Assembly: GCF_023283485.1 (NCBI RefSeq) | Contig: NZ_JAKILU010000004.1 | Coordinates: 1 to 64,000 of the forward strand | DNA: 64,000 nucleotides | Origin: Shewanella glacialipiscicola | GTDB taxonomy: Bacteria; Pseudomonadota; Gammaproteobacteria; Enterobacterales; Shewanellaceae | Reading direction: 5' to 3' | In this document: positions 57,012 through 64,000 of the stretch, piece by piece | Layout of the letters: the number at the start of each line of letters is the position of its first letter | Numbering within the stretch: the stretch's first letter is position 1 | Translations under genes and position numbers: made by a program | Notes under the pieces: generated by a model | Told to the model about the DNA's origin: nothing | Seen by the model: the letters and a program-made list of their open reading frames with translations, nothing else | Database searches by the model: none

Positions 57012-57737
57012 TCATCGACGGGCAGCGCCATCGGGCACAAACACATAACCCAATCCCCAAACCGTTTGGATATAGCGCGGATTTGCGGGGTCCTTTTCTA
57101 TTAAGCGACGCAGACGTGACACTTGTACGTCGATGGAACGCTCTAATGCTGAATAATCACGGCCGCGGGCAAGGTTCATCAGTTTATCCCGTGATAATGG
57201 TTCGCGCGGATGAGTAACTAGCACTTTTAGTACAGCAAATTCGCCGCTGGTGAGTGCGATAGATTCATCACCGTGGTACATCTCGCGGGTAGCTAAATCT
57301 AAGGAAAATTCACCAAAGTTGATTTGTGCTTCTTGCTGCGCCGGTGCACCGGGCACATCTTGGGTTTGACGACGCATTACCGCTTTAATTCGTGCAAGTA
57401 ATTCCCGTGGATTAAACGGTTTAGGCAAATAATCATCTGCGCCGAGTTCTAGACCAATAATACGGTCAACTTCATCGCCTTTGGCTGTCAGCATTACGAT
57501 AGGGATCCGGTTTTCTTGCTGGCGCAGACGGCGGCAAATAGACAGGCCATCTTCACCGGGTAACATCAGGTCGAGCACCAGTAGATGAAAGTTTTCGCGC
57601 TCTAATAAGCGGTCCATCTGCTCGGCATTGGCTGCGCTGCGTACCTGATAACCTTGCTCCATCAGGTAACGCTCGAGTAACGCTCGCAGGCGCATATCGT
57701 CATCGACGACGAGAATTTTCGAGGTTTCTTGTCCCAT
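57012..57737 (-). CDS. ompR: Osmoregulatory response regulator
   Basis: 241 residues: receiver domain (about 6-120) with D56 (LLVLDLMLPGEDGLSICRRLRQ) and an OmpR winged helix (about 140-235, YIQTVWGLGYVFVPDGA at the end). This matches E. coli OmpR along the whole length by eye. Starts MGQETSKILVVDDD; no good alternative start. First gene of the ompR-envZ operon, divergent from the hybrid kinase gene. Confidence 0.97.
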   Translation of the reverse strand: MGQETSKILVVDDDMRLRALLERYLMEQGYQVRSAANAEQMDRLLERENFHLLVLDLMLPGEDGLSICRRLRQQENRIPIVMLTAKGDEVDRIIGLELGADDYLPKPFNPRELLARIKAVMRRQTQDVPGAPAQQEAQINFGEFSLDLATREMYHGDESIALTSGEFAVLKVLVTHPREPLSRDKLMNLARGRDYSALERSIDVQVSRLRRLIEKDPANPRYIQTVWGLGYVFVPDGAARR

Positions 57738-58088
57738 GGAATGTCCCTTAATTGCACAAATTGGCGTTTAGTTTACTTCTGAAAAGTAGTTAAGATTAAC
57801 CAACTGGCTGAAATTGAAAACGAATCTGCCTAATATAGCCGCATTCAACACAGGCGACTAGCTCACCTTAGGGCTTAGGCGTAATAAATGCTGACATTTG
57901 TTGGTCAATGTTAATACTAAGCAAATGAAATCGCATGAAAATACTCGCGTTTATTCACGCTAAAGGTGAAATTGTAACTAAATTGGCATGAGTAACAATA
58001 GGTACATTTATGGTGCATTTATATAACCTTAGTGGCAAAAGGATTTGTATTAGTCCAGAATCATAATTCAATGATTCTATATTCTTAG
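57738..58088. other. Divergent promoter region of ompR and the hybrid kinase
   Basis: 351 bases without a gene. AT-rich near both starts; no clear operator repeat seen. An AGGTG ribosome site lies just before the hybrid kinase ATG at 58095. Confidence 0.35.
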
Positions 58089-58094
58089 GTGTTT

Positions 58095-61000
58095 ATGCAC
58101 GTGTCGATGAGCTATAAAAATGCCTCAAAGTTGGGCTTATTTATCCTTTTAATTGGGGTAACGCTCAGTGCCGTAGCTGCATGGTGGGTACAGAGAACGA
58201 ATACCCAAACAATCGCACAAGCCTTACAGGAAAACACCGAACAAATCAGTGCAAATATCATCAACCGTATGACCTTATATCAATACGGTTTACGCGGTGT
58301 ACTCGGTACGATTGTCGCAGCGGGTGAGCACAATATCAGTCGTGCAGGTTTTGGTCGTTATAGTTTGATACGGGATGTAGATCAAGAGTTTCCAGGCGCC
58401 CGTGGATTTGGTTTTATTCGCCGAGTCGCCCGTGCCGATGAGGTTAATTTTTTAACCCGAGTACGACAACATAGCTGGCCTGATTTTACGATTCACCAAC
58501 TTGGCCCCAATAACGGTGAAAGGTACGTTATTGAATATATTGAGCCAGTAGAGCGCAATCAAGCTTCCATTGGCTTAGACGTCGCCTCTGAATCGCACCG
58601 CAAACAGGCTGCAGATGCGGCACTATTATCAGGAAAGGTGCGTTTATCAGCCCCGATTACGCTAGTGCAGGCCGAGGGAAAGACTTCACAGTCCTTCTTA
58701 ATCTTACTGCCAATTTACCGAACCATTTCAGTGCCTAAAACTGAGACGGAAAGACTTTCAGCGGGTTATGGTTGGAGTTTTGCGCCATTGGTGACTAACG
58801 AAGTGCTAGCAGGGTTAGCATTAAATCACAAGATGACCAAGCTGTTACTGAGCGACGTCACGCAAGCTTCAGATCCTATCCCTTTTTTTGAAACTCAGCA
58901 TGATGCCTCGCCACTATCCTCCTATCACCATAAAGTAATCAAAGAGATATTTGGCCGTCAGTGGCAGATAGAAGTCATTGCTTATCCTGCTTTTATTAAG
59001 GCGCTCCATCTTAATAAACCGAGCTTAATATTTATCGGTGGTAGTGTATTTAGCTTACTTTTAGGTGGATTAATTGCAATGTGGTCGTTGAATTCACAAC
59101 GTAAGCAGCAAGTGATCGCAGAGCAAGCAAGGCGCGCTAGCATGTTGGATCATTCGCTCGATGCGATTATTAGTTATGACACAGACGGTAGCATTACCAG
59201 TTGGAACCGAGGCGCAGAACAATTATTTGGTTATACCGAAGAGCAGGTCTTAAACCAATCGAGTTGGGACTTAATTATCCCCTCCAATGGAGTGTTAGAA
59301 GAGCAGTTATTATTTGCGGAAGTGATGTCGGGAAAAATTGTATTAAATCGGATATCTAGCCATCAAAAACAGGATGGCAGCCATTTATCGACATCAACTA
59401 CGGCACTACCTATTTACGATGAGTACGGTGCCATTGTGGGTTTGAGCCAAACTATCCGCGATATTAGCCAGCAGCAAGAGGCTGAGCAGCAAATATTAAA
59501 CCTCAATGCGAGCCTTGAACAACAGGTGATTGCGCGTACACAAGCGTTGCAGCAAGCATTGTTAGAGCACCAAACCTTACTGAATACGATTAATCAACAG
59601 CTGCTTTATTCTGTGACCGATGCAGACGGAATTATTCTAGAAGTGAATGATCATTTTTGCTTTGTCAGTGGTTATTCCCGTGAGCAACTGGTTGGCAGTA
59701 CCCATGCAATAATGAAGTCGAATGAACACGATAGTGCATTTTGGCAAGCGATGTGGGCGCAAATAACCTCTGGCGAGTCTTGGCATGGTGAGATCTGTAA
59801 CCGCGATCAAAACCAGCAACTAAAATGGTTCGACACCGTTATTGGCCCTGTTATTGATGAGCAAGGTAAAATTGAGCGTTTTGTCGCGTTAAGAATTGAT
59901 ATCACTGGTCGTAAGCTAATACAGATTGAAAAAAATAACTTAGGGTCATTACTCACAAATGTACTCGATGCGGCCTCTGAAATGTCGATTATTGCGACTG
60001 ATAAAGCCGGTGTTATTACGATTTTCAATCGCGGCGCCGAGCGCTTATTGGGCTACTCAGCTACAGAGGTCGTAGGTAAATCACGGCCGACGCCTTTACA
60101 CCTAAAAGAAGAGTTACTCACTCAAGCTGCAGAGATCTCCCGTGAGTATGGCCAAGATATTCAAGGTTTTGATGCCCTCATTTATAAAGCGAAAATTCAA
60201 GGCTCCGAAACACGTCAGTGGACTTATGTGCGTAAAGATGGCAGCCAATTTCAAGTATCCCTCTCGGTTACCGCGATGCACGATAGCGAAGGTAAAATTA
60301 TTGGCTATTTAGGCATGGCAGTCGATATTTCGCAGGTATTACAGCAACAAGAGGCACTCATTACTCTCAGTAACCATTTAAGCAAGGCAGCTGAAGTCGC
60401 TAAACTGGGTATCTGGGCTTGGAATGTGCTCGATAACACGCTCGAATGGAACGATCGTATGTATATTATTTATGATCACCCCCTAAGCTTACAAAAGCAG
60501 GGCGTCACTTATGAGCATTGGTCTATGCGCGTTCATCCTGACGATCTAGTGTCTGCTAATGCCCAATTAGAAGCCGCTTTAGCGGGAACCGTTCAATATG
60601 ATCCTATTTTCAGGTTGATTAAAGCGGATGGTTCTACTTGCTATGTACAAGCGGCTGCTACCATAGAGCGGGATAAAAACGGTAATGCAGTAAGAGTGAT
60701 TGGTATTAATATCGATATTACCGAGCAGCGGCAATTAGAAGCAACTCTCAGAGAAGCTAAATTAGAGGCCGATGCCGCCAGCGCTGCTAAGTCTGCATTT
60801 TTAGCAAATATGAGCCACGAAATTCGCACACCGATGAACGCCGTATTTGGTATGTTGCAACTCATGCAACATACCTCTCTTTCCTCGCAGCAGCAGGACT
60901 ATGTTAGCAAGACTCAAACCGCAGCTAAGTCATTGTTAGGTTTGCTTAATGACATTCTTGATTTCTCTAAAATCGATGCAGGTAAGCTAACACTCGATTT

Positions 61001-62981
61001 ACAGCCTTGCTCTATCGAGCTACTGATGCGCGATCTTGCCGTAGTGCTATCTGGTAACCATGGCAATCAAGATGTTGAGGTAATGTTTGATCTTGATTCG
61101 GCTTTACCGCCTTGGTTGTTAGCCGATCAGTTGAGATTGCAGCAAATTCTTATTAATTTAGCGGGTAATGCACTTAAATTTACCCTTAGTGGCCAAGTCA
61201 CGGTTGCGATTAACTGCTTAGCCCGTGATACCGATACGGTTACGTTACAGATTGCGATTACGGATACGGGAATTGGCATCAGTGATGAGCAAATAGAGCG
61301 GATATTTACCGGATTTGAGCAAGCTGAATCATCAACATCACGCCGTTTTGGGGGGACGGGGCTTGGGCTCGCCATCAGTAAAAGGCTGGTTGAGCTTATG
61401 GGCGGCCAGTTACAAGTCACCAGTCAGGTCGGTATCGGCAGCCGTTTTTGGTTTGATGTGACTTTCCCAATTATGGTTGTTGGAGAAAGCCAGCAGATAG
61501 ATCTCAGTGGATACCGTGTTTTAGTGGTTGATGATAACCAACTCACTGCGGAGATTTTACACAAAATTCTGACGGGATTGGGTTGTGAGGTTGAGATCGC
61601 GTTAGGGGGATATTCCGCCCTGACTCAATCAGCACTAGCTGATGAAGCGTTACGGCCATTTGACGTTATATTGATGGATTGGCGTATGCCTGAGCTAGAT
61701 GGCCTACAAACAGCCGAAATGCTGCGTGAGTCGCATTCAAATAATCGTACGCCACTGGTGGTGATGTTAACCGCCTATGGGCACGAAGTGATTGCAGAAA
61801 GTCAGCAGATTAAAGACGTACCTTTTGTGAATTTTTTAACCAAACCCGTTACTTCACAAGTCTTAGCTGAAACAATTGTAAATGCCATCCAAGGCAAGCC
61901 AATGGATACCCACCCTAAGCCGCGTTCGCAGCGATTGTTAGCGGGCCTCACCATTTTAGTGGTTGAGGATAATCAGCTAAACCGACAAGTGATTGATGAG
62001 TTGTTAAGCTATGAAGGGGCAAGCGTGATACTGGCCGAAGGAGGCGTATCAGGGGTTGATCTGGTGCTTGAAAATGAAAACCTATTCGACATCGTCATAA
62101 TGGACATGCAAATGCCTGATATGGATGGCTTGGAGGCCACTCGCCGTATCCGTAGTGATGAACGCTTTGCGACTTTACCCATATTAGCGATGACGGCTAA
62201 CGCCTCTCAGTCAGACAGGCAAGATTGCCTCGATGCGGGGATGAATGACCATGTAAGTAAACCCATTGATATGCCATTGCTACTACGCAGTATTTTGCAG
62301 TTAGTAGGACGAGAGGTTGCAACCACTCAGCAATATGCAGAGTATTATTCCACGGCAACGGTCAGCCTAGAGGATGAGCCATTACTGGATAATATCGATC
62401 TTATCTTGCAGCGTTTTGGCGGAAATGAGTCCTTCTTTCATAAAATAGCGCAGAATTTCTCGCCTGAAATGAACAAGCAACTGGCGCAATTGACGCAGGC
62501 GACTCGGGTAGCTGACTATGAAAAGGCGGCCGCCGTAAGCCATGCGATTAAAGGCGTGGCCAGTAGTTTTGGGGCTAGACGCTTAGCGACATATAGCGCT
62601 TATTTAGAGCAACAATTTAAGCAAAAATCCTTTGAGCAAGTTGAAGTTGAGCATTGGGTTGATAAGTTAGCTGTGTTAATCCAACAAAGTAGCCAACAAA
62701 TCGCGACTTATGGCGAGTCTACAGAAGCGAGTATTTTCGCGAATGATGGTACAAATCAACTCAGCCAGCCAGCCACAACGGTACAAAATATAAAATTAGA
62801 GCTAAATACGCTAATGACGTTATTAGCAGAAAATAATTTAGAAGCTATAACGCGAGTTGACCAGTTAGCACCATCGTTATCGGGCCACCCACAATGGTCA
62901 GTGCTATACACGCAAGTGCAAGCTCTCGAATTCGCCCAAGCATTAGATACGCTACACATTATCGTGTTGGAGGATAAATAA
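58095..62981 (+). CDS. CHASE-PAS hybrid histidine kinase with two receivers and Hpt
   Basis: About 1628 residues from the ATG at 58095 (the frame opens at a GTG at 58089). Span 1 (about 10-32) and a CHASE sensor (about 70-265: GARGFGFIRRVARADEVNF) precede span 2 (about 313-335). Four PAS domains follow (about 350-460, 500-620, 630-755 and 765-885), then a HisKA box FLANMSHEIRTPMNAVFGM, ATPase domain (NLAGNALKFT, GTGLGLAISKRL), receiver 1 (LMDWRMPELDG), receiver 2 (IMDMQMPDMDG) and Hpt (AVSHAIKGVASSFGA). This is a complete internal phosphorelay. Its stop overlaps the start of the REC-GGDEF gene. Confidence 0.93.
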   Translation: MHVSMSYKNASKLGLFILLIGVTLSAVAAWWVQRTNTQTIAQALQENTEQISANIINRMTLYQYGLRGVLGTIVAAGEHNISRAGFGRYSLIRDVDQEFPGARGFGFIRRVARADEVNFLTRVRQHSWPDFTIHQLGPNNGERYVIEYIEPVERNQASIGLDVASESHRKQAADAALLSGKVRLSAPITLVQAEGKTSQSFLILLPIYRTISVPKTETERLSAGYGWSFAPLVTNEVLAGLALNHKMTKLLLSDVTQASDPIPFFETQHDASPLSSYHHKVIKEIFGRQWQIEVIAYPAFIKALHLNKPSLIFIGGSVFSLLLGGLIAMWSLNSQRKQQVIAEQARRASMLDHSLDAIISYDTDGSITSWNRGAEQLFGYTEEQVLNQSSWDLIIPSNGVLEEQLLFAEVMSGKIVLNRISSHQKQDGSHLSTSTTALPIYDEYGAIVGLSQTIRDISQQQEAEQQILNLNASLEQQVIARTQALQQALLEHQTLLNTINQQLLYSVTDADGIILEVNDHFCFVSGYSREQLVGSTHAIMKSNEHDSAFWQAMWAQITSGESWHGEICNRDQNQQLKWFDTVIGPVIDEQGKIERFVALRIDITGRKLIQIEKNNLGSLLTNVLDAASEMSIIATDKAGVITIFNRGAERLLGYSATEVVGKSRPTPLHLKEELLTQAAEISREYGQDIQGFDALIYKAKIQGSETRQWTYVRKDGSQFQVSLSVTAMHDSEGKIIGYLGMAVDISQVLQQQEALITLSNHLSKAAEVAKLGIWAWNVLDNTLEWNDRMYIIYDHPLSLQKQGVTYEHWSMRVHPDDLVSANAQLEAALAGTVQYDPIFRLIKADGSTCYVQAAATIERDKNGNAVRVIGINIDITEQRQLEATLREAKLEADAASAAKSAFLANMSHEIRTPMNAVFGMLQLMQHTSLSSQQQDYVSKTQTAAKSLLGLLNDILDFSKIDAGKLTLDLQPCSIELLMRDLAVVLSGNHGNQDVEVMFDLDSALPPWLLADQLRLQQILINLAGNALKFTLSGQVTVAINCLARDTDTVTLQIAITDTGIGISDEQIERIFTGFEQAESSTSRRFGGTGLGLAISKRLVELMGGQLQVTSQVGIGSRFWFDVTFPIMVVGESQQIDLSGYRVLVVDDNQLTAEILHKILTGLGCEVEIALGGYSALTQSALADEALRPFDVILMDWRMPELDGLQTAEMLRESHSNNRTPLVVMLTAYGHEVIAESQQIKDVPFVNFLTKPVTSQVLAETIVNAIQGKPMDTHPKPRSQRLLAGLTILVVEDNQLNRQVIDELLSYEGASVILAEGGVSGVDLVLENENLFDIVIMDMQMPDMDGLEATRRIRSDERFATLPILAMTANASQSDRQDCLDAGMNDHVSKPIDMPLLLRSILQLVGREVATTQQYAEYYSTATVSLEDEPLLDNIDLILQRFGGNESFFHKIAQNFSPEMNKQLAQLTQATRVADYEKAAAVSHAIKGVASSFGARRLATYSAYLEQQFKQKSFEQVEVEHWVDKLAVLIQQSSQQIATYGESTEASIFANDGTNQLSQPATTVQNIKLELNTLMTLLAENNLEAITRVDQLAPSLSGHPQWSVLYTQVQALEFAQALDTLHIIVLEDK

Positions 62982-63913
62982 TGGATGCTGCAGACATAAT
63001 GATGCCACTTGAAACTGAGAAAGGTAAAATTCTTGTCGTTGATGATCAACCGCTTAATATAAAAATATTGCATCAACTCTTGCATGAAGATTACGACATG
63101 TTTATGGCGACTAATGGCCAACAAGCGATAGCATTGTGTCAACAATTGCAGCCGGATTTAGTGTTGTTAGATATTGAAATGCCGATAATGTCAGGCTATG
63201 ACGTTTGCCAGCAACTTAAAGCCGATCCGTTAACCGCCAATATAGGGGTGATTTTTGTTACCGCACATTTTGATGAGGTTCAAGAGGTTAAGGGATTTCA
63301 GCTTGGCGCCGTTGATTTTATACATAAGCCTATTAACCCCATTATTACTACCGCGCGGGTTAAAAATCAGTTCATTCTTAAGCGGCAAACCGATTTGCTG
63401 CACTCCATCGCATTACTCGACAGTTTAACTGGGGTGGCTAACCGACGTCAGTTTGAACAACGTTTACCTGAAATATGGAAACATAGTTGCCGAACCCAAT
63501 CGCCTTTATCGGTGGTGATGTTAGATGTCGATTTTTTTAAACTTTTTAATGATCGTTATGGCCATCAAGAGGGCGATCAATGCTTACGTCTGGTTGCTAA
63601 AGCGATTAGCGCTGCATTAAAGCGTTCGGTGGACTTTGTGGCGCGATATGGCGGTGAAGAATTTATTTGCATTCTGCCAGAAACCCCGTTGCTAGGTGCA
63701 GAACATATCGCGCAGAACATAGTCGATACAGTACAGGCCTTGCATCTTGAACACCTTGATTCTAGCTTCAACGAAGTCACCATTAGTGCTGGTGTTGCCA
63801 GCATTCAACCCCAAAATGATGTAACCTGGCAAACGCTTATTGAGGCGGCTGATCAACAATTATATCTTGCCAAACAAAATGGTCGTAATCAAATCAGTGG
63901 CTTGGTTCTGTAG
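62981..63913 (+). CDS. REC-GGDEF response regulator (diguanylate cyclase)
   Basis: 310 residues. Receiver domain (about 15-130, phosphoacceptor D64 in LVLLDIEMPIMSG) joined to a GGDEF domain (about 145-305) with the active motif ARYGGEEFICILPE. An RxxD inhibitory site (RSVD) lies five residues before GGEEF, so c-di-GMP feedback inhibition is expected. The ATG overlaps the hybrid kinase stop (TAATG), so the kinase is the probable phosphate source, controlling c-di-GMP synthesis. This is inference from the coupling and domains. Confidence 0.94.
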   Translation: MDAADIMMPLETEKGKILVVDDQPLNIKILHQLLHEDYDMFMATNGQQAIALCQQLQPDLVLLDIEMPIMSGYDVCQQLKADPLTANIGVIFVTAHFDEVQEVKGFQLGAVDFIHKPINPIITTARVKNQFILKRQTDLLHSIALLDSLTGVANRRQFEQRLPEIWKHSCRTQSPLSVVMLDVDFFKLFNDRYGHQEGDQCLRLVAKAISAALKRSVDFVARYGGEEFICILPETPLLGAEHIAQNIVDTVQALHLEHLDSSFNEVTISAGVASIQPQNDVTWQTLIEAADQQLYLAKQNGRNQISGLVL

Positions 63914-63986
63914 TTAACCTGTTTTATATTTTTTGGCGATCCTATGGGATACCGCTATTTTTGCTCAGTATGTGGATAAGAGAGTT

Positions 63987-64000
63987 ATGAAAGCACATTT
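63987..64000 (+). CDS. Possible start of another gene at the right edge
   Basis: An ATG at 63987 preceded by AAGAGAG opens a frame (MKAH...) that leaves the window after four codons. It is too short to identify. Confidence 0.25.

Noticed and set aside
1-64000. CRISPR arrays, tRNA or rRNA genes, integrases or prophage genes
   Set aside because: Read on both strands; no regularly spaced repeats, no tRNA cloverleaf and no such proteins were seen, apart from the partial transposase start at the left edge.

Overview
The window reads as a chromosomal segment of a Shewanella-type gammaproteobacterium. This rests on the overall gene repertoire, namely an aerobic/facultative marine-style gene set (bo3 oxidase, RND and fusaric-acid-type efflux, EnvZ/OmpR, several large PAS/GGDEF sensors, a GlyGly-CTERM protein) and on protein sequences that look like Shewanella orthologues. 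No database search was possible. Nearly all of it is ordinary chromosome with high coding density; I saw no CRISPR array, tRNA, rRNA or complete insertion sequence.

Layout. The left edge (1-82) holds the start of a probable IS630-type transposase running out of the window. A minus-strand proline block follows: a 58-residue membrane microprotein, putP, proB and proA (4293-240), closed by a strong terminator. Next are a three-gene AaeXAB-like efflux operon (7593-4458) and glutathione reductase (7774-9129). After these come an unknown exported protein and an outer-membrane barrel. A plus-strand structured intergenic RNA candidate (10790-10882) precedes oligopeptidase A (prlC). A thioesterase, a glutathione transferase, a Tag-like DNA glycosylase and a TorF-type porin lead to an AcrAB-like RND pump (17072-21361). 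Two small membrane proteins, an AbgT-type transporter, a LemA / DUF3137 / lytic transglycosylase operon and the rRNA methyltransferases rlmJ and rsmJ complete the left half.

From 28.6 to 33.1 kb is a cyanate-detoxification cassette: cynT, cynS, a CynX-like exporter and a GlcG/HbpS-like exported protein, divergent from cynR, with a perfect palindrome between cynR and cynT. It has the look of an accessory insertion. It is followed by a copper/thiol redox locus (an ScsA-like small protein, then scsB, scsC, scsD). The bo3 ubiquinol oxidase operon cyoABCDE converges on it, and its CyoA carries a long Met/His-rich tail.

The right third is signalling. It holds a MASE1-CHASE-PAS-PAS-GGDEF-EAL protein, a DUF3300 protein, and a PepSY / PhoP-like / PhoQ-like operon. 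A GlyGly-CTERM 'choice-of-anchor H' protein follows; its promoter carries a PhoP-box-like direct repeat at canonical spacing from a -10. Then come a peroxiredoxin, a chemoreceptor, envZ/ompR, and a 1630-residue hybrid kinase translationally coupled to a REC-GGDEF diguanylate cyclase.

The observations most worth checking are the PutP-linked microprotein, the structured RNA before prlC, an orphan minus-strand terminator before lemA (possible sRNA), the PhoP-box-like promoter, and the GlcG/HbpS-like gene inside the cyanase operon.
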